Assembly (NCBI GenBank): GCA_022701365.1
Contig: JAKUHH010000167.1
Span: 1-64,000, forward strand
Direction: 5' to 3'
Length of the DNA stretch: 64,000 nucleotides
DNA from: Mycocentrospora acerina
Lineage: Eukaryota > Ascomycota > Dothideomycetes > Pleosporales
The notes under the pieces are model-generated. The model was not told where the DNA came from and did not search any database. It saw only the letters and a list, made by a program, of their open reading frames with translations. Of this stretch, positions 43,665 to 54,939 are shown piece after piece; position 1 is the first letter of the stretch; every line of letters begins with the position of its first letter. The translations under genes were made by a program, and so were the position numbers.

Positions 43665-44741
43665 CTACATCTCTACCTTTCCCTGCTCCCCATTTACGTC
43701 TTTATCACTTTGTTCTGCTAGCGTCTCATACGCCTCCCAGTCCGTCCGCCAATGACTGGCGTTTATCTTCTGGAACCCTGCAGGAGACTGCCAGGTCGCT
43801 GGTTTGTAGAAAACTGAACGGCGGTTGAAGGTAGATGGAGAGCGATGATGAAGCGCGTCTGTATAGATACTATGCCTATGCATGCCTTTGAACGAACAAT
43901 TAGCGCCTGTATCGAGCTGCAGAGAGGCTACCGTAGTGACGCATTCACTAACGAGAACACGATTGGTACTGTATGAGTTTTTGGGCTGGTGATAAATCGA
44001 GGTTCGCTTAAGTGCTGAGCGCCGTGGAGGGGTTGCAGTTTTGAGTAGTAGGTTGCGAAGTTGAGACTGAGCTTGCATAATCGAACACTCAGCTGAAAGG
44101 TCGGAGTCTTTTGAAGAACCAAATATGATTGGTATTCTCTGTTCACCTACAGGAGCTTTGGGATATAGGCGCAGATGCTCTTCTAGGCTACTTGCAGCAA
44201 CATCCATCTCATCGGAAATAGTATCATCGAGACTGGAGTCCATTGTGTCTGACACATCGATGAGCTGCCTCAGAGGCAAATGGTCGCGCCATCTTTCGAT
44301 ACGTGAATTGTTGCAACCATTCGAGTTGAGCACTCCTGTAGCTAGCTCAGCGTTTCCATCCTCCAGATAGTTGCACCCTGGCATGCGACTGCACTCCTCT
44401 CGCGCACGCTCCCAAATCTCGAGTGCCGCATCGGCTCCTTCTTCTACGGCTAATTTCGGGTTCTTATCTCTCAGCGTCTCCAGAAACTCCACGTCTTTGG
44501 CGCACTTGATTTTAGCAAGTTTCCACTTCCTTATCCAAGCTCTGTGTCGCTTGCACTGTACCGGTCCCTCTCGCAAAGCTTTTTCCTTTGAAACGAAGAT
44601 TCCTCCACGATACTGTAGTCCCTTCTGGGCGCTGCTAATCTCGGCGATGTGGTAGCCTATGACACAGGGTGGACACCATGCAGCAATGGACAGCTGCCCA
44701 CAAATGGCAGATGCGACTTGATGGTCGCATGTCTTGTGCAT
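43665..44741 (-). CDS. Hypothetical protein with N-terminal Cys/His segment
   Basis: Single exon, 358 residues from the ATG at 44741. Not recognised. The N-terminus has C-D-H (5-7), C at about 14 and C-P-P-C near 23-26, which could bind zinc. A basic helical region follows (H-R-A-W-I-R-K-W-K-L-A-K-I-K), then an acidic, Ser-rich middle with S-D-T-M-D-S-S-L-D-D-T-I-S-D-E and a basic, Ser/Arg-rich C-terminus (P-P-R-R-S-A-L-K-R-T-S). This arrangement is seen in uncharacterised, lineage-specific fungal proteins. GC content is similar to flanking genes. It faces away from the cytochrome b5 reductase gene across 572 bp. Confidence 0.55.
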   Translation of the reverse strand: MHKTCDHQVASAICGQLSIAAWCPPCVIGYHIAEISSAQKGLQYRGGIFVSKEKALREGPVQCKRHRAWIRKWKLAKIKCAKDVEFLETLRDKNPKLAVEEGADAALEIWERAREECSRMPGCNYLEDGNAELATGVLNSNGCNNSRIERWRDHLPLRQLIDVSDTMDSSLDDTISDEMDVAASSLEEHLRLYPKAPVGEQRIPIIFGSSKDSDLSAECSIMQAQSQLRNLLLKTATPPRRSALKRTSIYHQPKNSYSTNRVLVSECVTTVASLQLDTGANCSFKGMHRHSIYTDALHHRSPSTFNRRSVFYKPATWQSPAGFQKINASHWRTDWEAYETLAEQSDKDVNGEQGKVEM

Positions 44742-45313
44742 GGTTACAGTCCTACATACCTGGGAGTGAAGAGGAGCTCAAAGGACAGAGATTAATAGAA
44801 AGCGGAAGTCACCTTGTGAGTTGGAAAGAAGAAGAGAGGTGTAGGAACAGAATGATAGACACAGGAGGAACAGGCACGAGCGTAAGGGTGTATTACCCGG
44901 GAATGTTCGCATCGAAGTGACATGGTGAAGTGAAGGAAAATTCCCAATAGAATGAAGGAAATGGTAAGCAGGCACGATGCATCAGCTCGTACTGTAAGAA
45001 GAGCTGCACACATGTCTACAGTTATAACCATTTTTTAGTCGAATGTTCACTCTTGAGCAACAGTGTCTTATTTTTAAAAGAAACGTGACGAGATACATCA
45101 GAACGGATCCTTTCACCTTTCACTGTTGGAGGTTACTTGTATGTGTACCTCGTCCTGAGCTAGGGTGACATGGTGACATCCCAGCAACAGTAATGACGTT
45201 TTCCTTGGCGGCAGGAACGAGCTGCGAACATGACGCGAGCACATCCGCTTCTTTTCTTCCCGCCTCGACAATCTGCCCGCGCATTTCCCCTCCATCGCCC
45301 AATTCGTCTCATC
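44742..45313. promoter_or_regulatory. Divergent promoter region
   Basis: 572 bp between the start codons of the hypothetical gene (minus) and the NADH-cytochrome b5 reductase gene (plus). It must hold both promoters. No specific motif identified. Confidence 0.45.
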
Positions 45314-46405
45314 ATGTTTGCCAGACAGGTTCTCCGACCAGCCAGGACGCTGCATCAGGTGCGCCGTCTCTCTTTGTCTTTCTGCGACCCGCCATCTGCC
45401 ACTGCCGGTGCTTACCAACACAGCTAACAAGCACCGCAGCAAGTCCGCCGTTACGCATCCGAGGCGCCACAGGGCAGCACCGGCGGCAACAATGGCATCC
45501 TCTACACAGGCATTGGCGCTGCCGGCCTCACTGGTGCCTACTTCTACCTGAGAGGCGGCGAGTCGCCTGCAGCATTGGCCGAGGGCAGCAAGATCCCCGC
45601 TGTGTTGAGCGGGCCGGCCAAGAAGGCCTTCACGGGCGGCGACCAGGGCTTCGTGTCACTGCTGCTCGAGAAGTCGGAGATTATCAACCACAACACCAAG
45701 AAGCTTACCTTCAAGCTGCCCGAGGAGGACATGGAGAGCGGCCTACCCGTCGCTTCAGCTGTCATCACAAAGTACAAGGGCCCTGAGATGCAGAAGCCCG
45801 TCATCCGTCCATACACGCCCATCAGCGACGTCGACCAGAAGGGTACTGTTGACTTCATCATCAAGAAATACCCCAACGGAGCCATGTCTGAGCACATGCA
45901 CAGCATGGAGCCCGGCCAGCGGCTTGACATCAAGGGTCCTATCCCTAAGTATCTGTGGACTCCCAACAAGCACGAGCACATTGCTCTCATCAGCGGCGGC
46001 ACTGGAATCACCCCCATGTGGCAGACAGCCCGTGCCATCTTCAAGAACCCCGAGGACAAGACAAAGGTCACGCTGATTTTTGGTAACTTGACCGAGGAGG
46101 ATATTCTGATGAAGAAGGAGTGGGAGCACCTCGAGAACACATATCCCCAGCGCTTCCGCGCCTTTTACGTTCTCGACAACCCTCCTGAGCAGTGGCAGGG
46201 CGGCAAGGGACATATTACCAAGGAGCTCCTGAAGACAGTCTTGCCTGAGCCCAAGCAGGGTGACAAGATTAAGATTTTTGTTTGCGGACCTCCAGGTCTC
46301 TACAAGGCCATTAGTGGAGGCAAGAAGAGCCCCTCTGACCAAGGCGAGCTTGACGGCTACCTAAAGGAGCTGGGCTACAGCAAGGACCAGGTCTACAAGT
46401 TCTAG
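45314..46405 (+). CDS. MCR1: NADH-cytochrome b5 reductase, mitochondrial type
   Basis: Two exons, 45314-45358 and 45440-46405, 336 residues. The enzyme passes electrons from NADH through FAD to cytochrome b5 and, in yeast, exists in the outer membrane and the intermembrane space. Residues 1-20 are basic (M-F-A-R-Q-V-L-R-P-A-R), a mitochondrial signal; a hydrophobic helix lies at about 34-53 (G-I-L-Y-T-G-I-G-A-A-G-L-T-G-A-Y-F-Y). FAD motif R-P-Y-T-P-I at 138-143, NADH-binding G-G-T-G-I-T-P-M at 201-208, and C-G-P-P at 297-300 are in their normal places, and the protein ends in a K-F that is typical of the family. Length matches Mcr1 orthologues (300-350). The first intron begins GTGCGC after residue 15. 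Confidence 0.95.
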
Positions 46406-47338
46406 ACGGCATGTATTAGCATTGTACGATATATGATATATACACTAGAATAGATCTCATTTGCGACGCACTCTTGAGCAAATACTTTTTTTCTGTTGGT
46501 GGTGTCGGTGCTATGTCTTAATTCCCGAGCACCCTTTCAGCAGCCAGTCGAATGACATACCGCCTGGGGATTTTGTTGATTGTTGAACAAGTCGCATCTC
46601 ATTGAACATGAATGTGTCTCGTACCTAATGATCAACTTTTCAGCACGAGACAATATTTACGGGCGGTCAAGTTCACTCCATCGACGAGCCGGACTTGTTT
46701 TGACGAAGCAGCAAACAACCAACATTGATTGGCCTTGCACAATGACCCTTTTCCTTTGGTGATGGAAACCACGCTTCTCACAACGTCAGTCGCAAATCCC
46801 CCTTCCCCCCTTCCCCCCCTTTTTTCTTTCTCCGCTGGAATACGTATCGTGACATTACGACTCGTAGTTCATTGTGCGGATACAAAACAGTGCGCGATTG
46901 GGACGAGAGAACAAACAAAAAATGCTTTTAAAAAGGGTTGTTGTGCAAATTATTTTTTTAAATTTTCTTTTCTTTTCTTTTCTCCACGAAGGGGGGGGGA
47001 AACGAGATCAGATCAAATCAAATGGTCTTGCTCAATTTGTTCGTTTATTCATTTTATTCATTCAGTCGTTCATTTCTTCATTCATTCTACTACGAGTCGG
47101 AAACACAAATTGATAAACGCACGCATACAAATACACACGCATACACGTAGACATTGAGAGAGAGGGAGAGGGTTTTTTTTTGTGTTGGATACAGCTCGCA
47201 GCTACTCAATATTTTTGTTATTACAAATTTTTTCTGATTATTTTCTTTCATTTTGTTTGATTACACACTCACTTATTTACTTATTTTCTTACTTATTCAT
47301 TGACCGACCGACCGACCGACCGACTGAAGAAGGTGAGC
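46406..47338. other. Low-complexity spacer
   Basis: Between the reductase gene and a hypothetical gene. Holds TTTTC repeats and a G-run (46960-47000), ATTC-type repeats (47040-47090), a GAGA tract (47157-47170) and about six GACC units (47301-47323) just before the next gene. Likely a long leader or promoter; no gene seen. Confidence 0.5.
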
Positions 47339-48322
47339 ATGGGATTCCACATCCACATGCCCAGCACGCGCTGGAAAGGCGCTTTGGCACTGGGCCGCCG
47401 GGATGTGGTGCGCAGCAGCAACAGCAGCAACAGCAGCAGCAGCAGCAGCAACATAGATGGCAACAAAGACAACAAGAAGAATACCAACAAAAGAGCAAGT
47501 TGGGTTCTAAAAGACTATGCATGCGTTGGGGCAAAGAAGAATCTATACCTAGCTCCTCCTATTATGAGTAGAGATGCCTTCATAAATGCGGAGAAGAAGA
47601 AGCGTGCGCTGCGGAACCGAGGGTTCGACGACGACGACGATGAAAACGAAAACGACGAAGCCGATGGCGATGACGGCAGGAAAAAGAAGAAGATGAAGAG
47701 AAGGAGTATGTGGAGTGTAAACACGTTTTTTTTCCACGGGGATGAGAAGACGGCGGCAGCGACAGCGACAGCGACAGCGACAGCGGCGGCGGCGGGCGGC
47801 GGCGGGACAATACTTGTTTTCCCTGGAATCACAATGTTGCCCAGTGCCTCTGCGTGTTCTTCATGTACTAGACACTACCACAATCACAACGCTGATGGGT
47901 CGCTACGCGAGGATTCTGCATCGTCTCGCCACAAGGAGACGTGCAGCCTGTCTGGGAAGGGGGAGGAACAAGACGAACAAGAAAAAGAGGAAGTAGATGA
48001 TGATGATGAAGAAGAATACATGTTTGACTTGACGGACAAGTGTGGGGGGAATACAGAACCCTTGTTTCGCGCCTCCTTTGCCGATGAGGTTGCGCTTTTC
48101 TCTGGGACGCGCGCGTCCGAGGACTCTGATTGTGCGGATTTGTTGGCGGGAGAGCAAGGGTATGCCGTCGAGAGTAGGGGTTTGGAGCAGCTGGCGTGTA
48201 TTCCGAGGGTTGGGGCGTGTTATGATGGGATTTCTCGGCGCTATGTTGATTACGTTGCGCTGGATTGGTTGCTTGATGGCGCGTTGGGACATCGTGGTTC
48301 GAGAGCAAGTGTCGATGAATAA
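47339..48322 (+). CDS. Hypothetical low-complexity acidic protein
   Basis: Single open frame, 327 residues from the first ATG (47339). Not recognised. Residue runs come from microsatellites: a Ser/Asn tract from a CAG/AAC array (47410-47450), an Asp run (D-D-D-D-D-E-N-E-N-D), a K-K-K-K-M-K-R-R nuclear-signal-like patch, and an Ala/Thr run from ACAGCG repeats (47757-47795). A second acidic tract (E-E-V-D-D-D-D-E-E-E) precedes the C-terminal 85 residues, which look more ordered (F-R-A-S-F-A-D-E-V-A-L-F-S, Y-V-D-Y-V-A-L-D-W-L-L-D). The end could be the conserved part of a fungal protein. The frame being open for 1 kb across repeats argues for coding, but chance is possible. Confidence 0.5.
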   Translation: MGFHIHMPSTRWKGALALGRRDVVRSSNSSNSSSSSSNIDGNKDNKKNTNKRASWVLKDYACVGAKKNLYLAPPIMSRDAFINAEKKKRALRNRGFDDDDDENENDEADGDDGRKKKKMKRRSMWSVNTFFFHGDEKTAAATATATATAAAAGGGGTILVFPGITMLPSASACSSCTRHYHNHNADGSLREDSASSRHKETCSLSGKGEEQDEQEKEEVDDDDEEEYMFDLTDKCGGNTEPLFRASFADEVALFSGTRASEDSDCADLLAGEQGYAVESRGLEQLACIPRVGACYDGISRRYVDYVALDWLLDGALGHRGSRASVDE

Positions 48323-48672
48323 GTGTGGAAAGGCTTTGACTGCGCTGCTCGATGGTAGTGTCTAGATGGGGAGTGTGTAGAAGGTGGGAGTAGCGCTTGG
48401 GTGATTTTGATGGGGGAGTTGGGGTTGGAGTAGAGGAGGTAGGATGTACGCACTAGTAAATTCAAGATGGTGTGGATGTGAGACTTAGACTGTGGTCGGA
48501 AAGCTAGACGGATAGGCATAGTATAGCATTCCAAACGAGTGCCTTGGACTTTGGTATAGATTGCGGAGGAATAACCAAGAGTGCTGAAGTGGTAAGATGT
48601 GGTATTTCTTCTACCCAGGGTTTCTACTACGAAAGTTGGAATAAGTTGGTGAATGGAAACAAGTCATCCTCT
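48323..48672. other. Convergent spacer
   Basis: 350 bp between the 3' ends of the low-complexity gene and the MDR gene. Nothing seen. Confidence 0.5.
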
Positions 48673-49814
48673 CTAGATCTTGCTTTGTCCCTCCTGCGGC
48701 ACCTTGACAACTACCTTTCCCCAGCTATCACGCGCCCCTAATGCTATGAGTGCCTCGGGAACGGTCTCCAGCCCCACAAACTCCCGATCTGTGAAACTCG
48801 TGCCTTTGTACTTGCCCTCCTTGACCAGCTTGAATATCCCGTCCCACACAACGTCGACCATCTCGGGCTCGTTGGTTGCGTATGCGCCCCAGTGCAGACC
48901 CACAACCGACACGTTCTTGAGCAAAATGCGGTTTGTAGCCATCTTTTCAATGTCGCCGGCGGCGAAGCCAATGACGAGCAGACGACCGTTCCAGGCAGTG
49001 CATTTCATGGACTGGGCAATCAGGCCGACGGGGTCGTAAACAATGTCTACGCCACGGCCCTTGGGAGTGAGTTTCTTGACTTGCTCGGGCCAGGTGGCGT
49101 CGCGGTAATCGACTGCGTAGTCGGCGCCAAAGGACTTTGCGACGGAGAGTTTGTGAGGGGTTCCAGCTGTGGCGATGACAGTTGCACCAAAGGCTTTTGC
49201 GATTTGGACGGCGGCGAGACCGACACCACCAGCTGCAGCGTGGATGAGGACCCAGTCACCTATGCATTGTGTTAGTGGCTGACTTGGATGGTGTCGTAGC
49301 AAAAACAAATTGATCTCTGCTACTAAAGCTAAAAGTAGTAGACTGGTGTACCCCTACGCGACAGATGGGGAAAGAGCGGAATAGTGTTGTTCGACTTACC
49401 CTTTTTGATTCCTGCCCTTGTCACCAATGCAGCGTAACTTGTTGGCGCTGTGACGAACACACCGGCCGCGTCGGCGAAACTCCATCCCTCGGGGACAGGC
49501 TTCAGCACCTTCTCTGAACAGCAGATGTGTGTCGCATATCCACCCTGCGACGCGCCGAACACCTTGGCGCCGACTTTGTATTTTCCATTTGAAGGGGCTT
49601 GGAGCACGACGCCAGAAAACTCAGAGCCCGAGATCCATGGGAAGGCGGGTTGGTGCTGGTATTTTCCGCGAATCTGGAGGAGGTCGAAGAAGTTTGTTGC
49701 CGAGGCGTGGATGGCGATGAGGTACTCGCCTTCTTTGGGAGTGGGAGTGGGGAGGTCGATGACTTTGAGGTCAGAGGGGCCCTGGACGTATTCCTTGAGC
49801 TGTATGCCTTTCAT
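48673..49814 (-). CDS. Quinone-oxidoreductase-like MDR dehydrogenase
   Basis: Two exons on the minus strand, 49814-49400 and 49259-48673, 333 residues. Medium-chain reductases of this branch reduce quinones or enones with NADPH and lack catalytic zinc. Seen: substrate domain G-E-Y-L-I-A-I-H-A-S-A-T-N-F-F-D-L-L-Q-I-R-G-K-Y, P-W-I-S-G-S-E-F-S-G-V-V, then the nucleotide site A-A-A-G-G-V-G-L-A-A-V-Q-I-A-K at about 147-161, split from the first domain by the intron, G-A-D-Y-A-V-D-Y and D-I-V-Y-D-P-V-G. The zinc-ligand Cys/His pairs of alcohol dehydrogenases are absent. Length and order match fungal zeta-crystallin-like enzymes. The physiological substrate is not evident. Confidence 0.9.
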
Positions 49815-51128
49815 GTTGGGAGAGTTGTTATCTTGTGGTGATGCAATGCAATGGGTGTTTTGGGTATTTGGGGTGTTTTTAGAAAACGATGTATGGTTGA
49901 ATTCGACTCAATTTGAATGCGAGGGCAGAAGGGGATGCGATATTAGATATGGAGCTGTCAAGAGGCCTGACTCGGAGCAAAAGGCGGAGAAGTGGTCCAG
50001 CTCCATGCTCGGGTCGTTGTTGGACTGGGCGATTCTCCGCTGTAGAATTGCCTCGGCTGGAGGTTCCCCCAGAGTTTCGACGGCAGTGCCTTGGCCCCAC
50101 CTCGACATGGCTTGGTGCCGTAGAGCCCAACAACAGCACAGCAACATGTTCAGCACGACGACACGTGCAGCTCTATGGGGTTGTGCAGTGTATTTGTGCG
50201 ACTGAACATGGCGTGGAATCAACACCGCTGGTCCTACAGAACTCACGCGCCACGCAAAGGAGCGAGCATGGCGAATGGTGGCGTGCTGGAAATGTACAGG
50301 GTTACTTGGTTCCTACACAGCAACTGATGGATGCAAGAGGACGCGTCTTGATGCAGGAAACGACGCGTTGTCCGGGAACGTCTCCGGGCAGACAAGCAAT
50401 GCCCTCGACTGCAGCCACCAAATGTTGAGGTGGCCCTGGCGAATGCACATGCCAACAGTTTCCCACTGAGGCTGGTTTTCTAGACGCGAGAAGCGTCGTG
50501 ATGAGAGGGCTCGAAGCACGCACAGCAGCCGCACCAGCACTTGATGCGCTTCTCGGACCAACCCAAGGCAAGGCTGCCAGGGTCAGGTCAGGTCAGGTCA
50601 GGTTAGGGTCAGAGTCAGGCTACTAGACTATTGGGTGCTGGGCAGCGGACTACTTGGTATGTGACGGGTAGCATGTAACGCCATGTACTAATAGGTAACA
50701 GTATGTATGGGAAATGTGAAGGTGGTCGTGCTCAGTCACACGGACATTTACACAGATGCAGACATGACAGTTGCATTGATGTTAACATGGACGTGGACAC
50801 AGACATGATTATTAAATCAACATCAACATGGACATGGACATGACATGGATGCACATGGCGCGCTAGGAAGTGACGTTGACGGGTCCCGCGCGCCTTCTGC
50901 GACGTTCCAGGACCGTCTATGCTAAGCGGAGCGGCGGCCATCAGGACACGCTCCTCTTCACTCTGCACGCTGCTCCCCTCGCACCGTTTGCCTATTCTTC
51001 CACAACTTGCACTGCTCGCTCACAGAGAGTTGCCCCGGCAAATACATCCGACACCCCTCGCCGCCTCCCGGTAATCGCATCTCGCTCGCTCGCTCCCTCC
51101 CGCACGCACACACACACATACTCACACC
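49815..51128. promoter_or_regulatory. Divergent intergenic region (MDR/Dsk2)
   Basis: 1.3 kb between two start codons facing away from each other. Holds GGTCA pentamers (50580-50605) and an ATGGACATGGAC-type tract (50780-50850). A CT-rich leader precedes the Dsk2 start. Long open frames on both strands (49908-50455, 50958-51128) are featureless. No gene seen. Confidence 0.5.
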
Positions 51129-52680
51129 ATGGCCGACGACGCCGCCACATCGGCCTCGACCGAGGAGACACAGGTCACCTTCAACGTCAAGGCCGCAAAC
51201 GACCAGAAGCATGTCCTCACCCTGCCCAGCGCCACCACCGTCGGCGACCTCAAGACCAAGCTCTCGGCCGCAGAATACGCAGACATCCCCGCCGACCGCC
51301 AGCGCCTGATATACTCTGGCCGCGTGCTCAAGGACCCCGACACGCTGGCCGGCGTCAAGCTCAAGGACGGCCACACCATACATCTCGTCAAGGGCGCCGC
51401 AAGCAACGCGAGACAGAACCCCGCGAGCCAGGGCACACCGAGTGCTACGGGCGCATCCGGCGCCGCAGCCCCGACTCAGGTACCCACCAACATTGCTGCA
51501 GGCACGGGGAATAACCCTCTCGCGGGCTTGACAGGCGCGCGGTACGCTGGCTTCCACGGCCTGCCTGGAATGGACACGTTTGGTCCAGACGGAGGAGTAA
51601 GTCGTCCCATGTATGCCACTACACAACCGAGGTGTGCTGACAGGCTGCAGATGGGCCCACCACCAACCACAGAGTCGATGCTCGAGATGATGGACAACCC
51701 AATGTTCATGACGCAGCTGAACGAGGCCATGAACAACCCCGCAGTCGTCGACATGATGATGCAGAACCCCATGGTAAGCACAAACGTCTAGTCCGCCCAT
51801 GTACACGTCTAACGCCTCCCAGATTCGCAACAATCCAATGCTCCAGAACATGCTTAGAAACCCCGAGATGCGTCGCATGATGTTCAGCCCCGAGATGATG
51901 CGCATGCAGCTACAAATGCAGCGGAACATGGGTGGAGACAGTGGCGGATCGAGCTTCCCAGCCCCAGGTGCAACGGACAACACACCGCAGGCGGCAGGAA
52001 ACAACACAAGTGCAACACCTGGCCAACCGGGTAACACGGGTGCAGCAGACCCCTTTGCCATGTTTGGCGGTGGAGGTGCTGGCGCGGGTGCCGGTGCTGG
52101 CGCGAACCCTTTCGCAGGTCTCTTCGCAGGAGGCGCAAACCCATTCGCTCCTCAACAACAGCAAAACCAAAACACAGCCAACACAACAGGGACAGATTCA
52201 ACCACGCGACAGAACCCACAGGGGGCTGGGTCGGTGCCTCCAAACCCATTCGGAAATCTCTTTGGCGGAGCACAAGGCCAGCAGGCCAACCCCTTTGCAG
52301 AAGCAGCACAGAACCTCATGCAGAACCCAGAAGCCATGCGCTCAATGATGCAAGCAATGGGTGGTGATGCAGGCGGTGCAGGCGCAAACCCTTTCGGTGC
52401 CTTTGGTCAGCCTCCCGCGGCAGGTGCGCCCGCAGCAGGCGGTGCAGGTGCAGCGAACCCGTTTGCCGCGCTCTTTGGACCTGGCGGTGGTTTTGGTGCA
52501 GGGTCTGGTTTCGGTGCACCCCCACCAGTAGACAACAGGCCGCCCGAGGAAGTTTACGAGTCTCAGCTGAGACAACTCAACGAGATGGGGTTCTATGAGT
52601 TTGACCGGAACGTGGCGGCACTGCGGAGGAGTGGCGGCAATGTGCAGGGTGCTATTGAGCATCTGCTCGGTGGGTCGTAG
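51129..52680 (+). CDS. DSK2: Dsk2-type ubiquitin shuttle (UBL-UBA)
   Basis: Three exons: 51129-51596, 51651-51773 and 51823-52680, 482 residues. Dsk2/ubiquilin proteins bring ubiquitinated clients to the proteasome. The N-terminal ubiquitin-like domain (about 14-90) has V-T-F-N-V-K, D-L-K-T-K-L, R-Q-R-L-I-Y-S-G-R-V-L-K-D and L-K-D-G-H-T-I-H-L-V. STI1-type Met-rich helices follow, at the end of exon 1 and in exons 2-3 (M-L-E-M-M-D-N-P-M-F, N-P-M-L-Q-N-M-L-R-N-P-E-M). The middle is Gly/Ala/Asn-Pro-Phe-rich and low-complexity, and the C-terminal 45 residues form a UBA domain (L-R-Q-L-N-E-M-G-F-Y-E-F-D-R-N-V-A-A-L-R). All splice joints are phase 0. Order and length match the family. Confidence 0.95.
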
Positions 52681-53730
52681 AGTGTTCCTGAGCGCGAGCA
52701 GATGCCCCTCGTGGCATTTCGATTGGACAAGACATGGGAAACAGAGTACGACGAGTACGAAGAGTATGAGGAGCACTCTGAGTTTCAGGAGGAAGATCAA
52801 GGGATTGATCTCGACACGGAACTTGACGAAGTAATGGACGGTTATGAGAGTGGTGACGATTCTCCATTCTTCGAAGACGACGGCTTCTCTCCCGAATAGT
52901 GGTCTTTCTGTATTGTAGGAAAAGACTGGAGGTAGATGTAATATCCCGTACAGCGTTGGTACATTGCCACGATACTAATTGAGGCACATATTTTTGACAT
53001 GCTATATACTCTGAAATACCTCCTCCAACTTGGATATTACCATTAAGATACCTATGCGGAGTGTGCAATCGCGTTTGCTTTTGAAACAGGCTCAAACGTG
53101 CCATCTGTCTTGATACCAAGCCCCTAGTGCTGTGATCGATACTTCTTCTCAGATATACCGGATTCGGTATACCAAGGCGGCGCAATATTTTCCGATGGAC
53201 GTGAGCTGGAGGAAGATGACTTCTTGACGTCAGATCCCTGTCCCTGTCCCGGCTGTGGATTTCTTTAGTTACTAAGCCGGCCGAGCTAAAAGTTAGCCCG
53301 ACAGACCCTTATTTTGAGCCCCACGTGGCAAGGGCAAACCACACTTTGTGGAGCAAAATTATGTTGTAAACGCATGGACGACTGCTCTTGAACGCGCTGC
53401 GGAACCAGCTCTCCACCTTGTTCTATCCAAAAATGCCCTTGGAACTTGGAGCTGGGAGAGTGCAAGACGACGCTGCCTTTATCGCCCGTCTACCTACCCA
53501 TGAAACTCCACGATGTCTAACTATAGGCGGTGAAAAATTGCCTCCCTTTTGACCATAGTCCGAGCGCAAAGCTAGACTAACACTCGTTGCCAGAGTAAAA
53601 CTATTCCTTCCCTCTCTTCTTATCTCTTATCGTCTTCTCCGTTTCCCCACGTTCGTGCTTGGACTCTGTCCATAACTATCCAGTGTACTCCACACGCGTT
53701 CACTCTATCCCTCGTTCCGCAGCAAATCAA
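52681..53730. other. Spacer between Dsk2 and methyltransferase genes
   Basis: Starts 21 bp before a 65-codon, very acidic open frame (52702-52899, Tyr/Glu/Asp-rich) that may be chance or a small peptide; it is discussed under rejected items. The remainder is the methyltransferase promoter, with a CT-rich leader near 53600-53660. An in-frame TTG/upstream frame exists, but the first ATG of the methyltransferase is at 53731. Confidence 0.45.
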
Positions 53731-54939
53731 ATGAGTTTCAGCGTGTCGGGCCCTTGCCTGCTCCCTTCAAGTAGTCTGCCCCCCATACGGTCACTACTTA
53801 ACGCCACCGAGGATCAAATCACCCTGTCGCTTAGAAACCTTCAGACGCTCTATTGTCCCTTGCGTCTACCAGCCACCATATCAACAAAAAAAGTTCCGAG
53901 GAAAGGAACCGATATCCCCGCTGCGTCAACACCCATCCCGGTTGATTCGGGTTACGCCTCCCAGGACGAAGATGAAGACGACGAGGCCGCGCTCGAGGAA
54001 GTGACAGCGGGAATACGCGCCGATCCATTCGAACGCACATTCACCACAAGATGGCTTACAAGCCTGATTGGGCGAGTGGAAGAAACGTCCCTAGACGACG
54101 ACGCCAAAGCAAAAATTGTCGATGATGCAGCTTTCATCCTCTCCTCCTTCTCCGACTCTTCGACCGCCATCGAAGAACAAGCCCTAACCCGAGACTTTTC
54201 CTTTCCCGTCCCTTCCGGAAATCCCATCCAAGTCACCCTCAACGACGCCCCACTCTCAACAACCGACCACACAGACGTCGGCCTCCAAAGCTGGGGCGCA
54301 AGCATCGTCCTAAGCAGCCTGATGTGCGCCGACCCCTCATCCTTTGGCCTCCCTCCTCCTCCCTCTGAACCATCATCAACCCCCACCACCATCATCGAAC
54401 TCGGCGCAGGAACCGGCCTCGTAAGCCTCACCCTCGCCAAACTCCTCCCAACCATATCCTCCCACAACACACACATCACAGCAACAGACTACCACCCCGC
54501 CGTCCTAGAAAACTGCTCCGCAAACATACCCACAAACTTTCCTTCTCCTGGAGATATCACCACCACCCCTCCAGTATCAACCTCCCTCCTCGACTGGTCC
54601 TCCCCACCCCCCGACCTCCACTCCTCCACCTCTCTCCTCATCGCCTCCGACGTCGTCTACGCACCCAACCACGCCTCCTGGCTCCGCGACTGCGCCGCCC
54701 ACCTCCTCCGCCCAGACGGCACTTTCTGGCTCATGGTCACGGTGCGGGAAAACGGCAAGTTTGAGGGCATCCCACAGACGGTGGAACACGCGTTTGTCGA
54801 GGCCAAGTGTCCGCTGGACGAGGAACGGTGGAGGCGGTTTGGCATTTTGGAGAGGAGGAGGGTGGAGAAGAGGAGGGGGATTGGGAGGGGGGATGAGAGG
54901 GGGTATGTGTTGTATAGGATTGGGTGGGGGGAGGTTTGA
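53731..54939 (+). CDS. Family 16 (METTL21/EFM-type) protein methyltransferase
   Basis: Single exon, 402 residues from the ATG at 53731. Members of this seven-beta-strand group methylate lysines in translation factors and chaperones. Seen: G-L-Q-S-W-G-A-S-I-V-L at about 184-194, SAM motif I E-L-G-A-G-T-G-L-V at 224-232, T-A-T-D-Y-H-P-A-V-L-E-N-C as motif II, L-L-D-W as the family's conserved Leu-Asp-Trp, then I-A-S-D-V-V-Y at about 304-310, which is the D-V-V/I-Y motif of this group. An N-terminal extension (1-170) carries an acidic run and a Ser-rich part, as in fungal members. The methylated target cannot be inferred. Confidence 0.85.
   Translation: MSFSVSGPCLLPSSSLPPIRSLLNATEDQITLSLRNLQTLYCPLRLPATISTKKVPRKGTDIPAASTPIPVDSGYASQDEDEDDEAALEEVTAGIRADPFERTFTTRWLTSLIGRVEETSLDDDAKAKIVDDAAFILSSFSDSSTAIEEQALTRDFSFPVPSGNPIQVTLNDAPLSTTDHTDVGLQSWGASIVLSSLMCADPSSFGLPPPPSEPSSTPTTIIELGAGTGLVSLTLAKLLPTISSHNTHITATDYHPAVLENCSANIPTNFPSPGDITTTPPVSTSLLDWSSPPPDLHSSTSLLIASDVVYAPNHASWLRDCAAHLLRPDGTFWLMVTVRENGKFEGIPQTVEHAFVEAKCPLDEERWRRFGILERRRVEKRRGIGRGDERGYVLYRIGWGEV

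Noticed and set aside
49908..50455. Open frames of 112 and 171 codons on opposite strands upstream of the MDR gene
   Set aside because: They overlap each other, lack motifs, and lie in a promoter region.
52702..52899. 65-codon very acidic frame just after the Dsk2 stop codon
   Set aside because: Most likely in the Dsk2 3' untranslated region; no splice route joins it to Dsk2, and low-complexity acidic frames are common by chance. A small peptide cannot be excluded.
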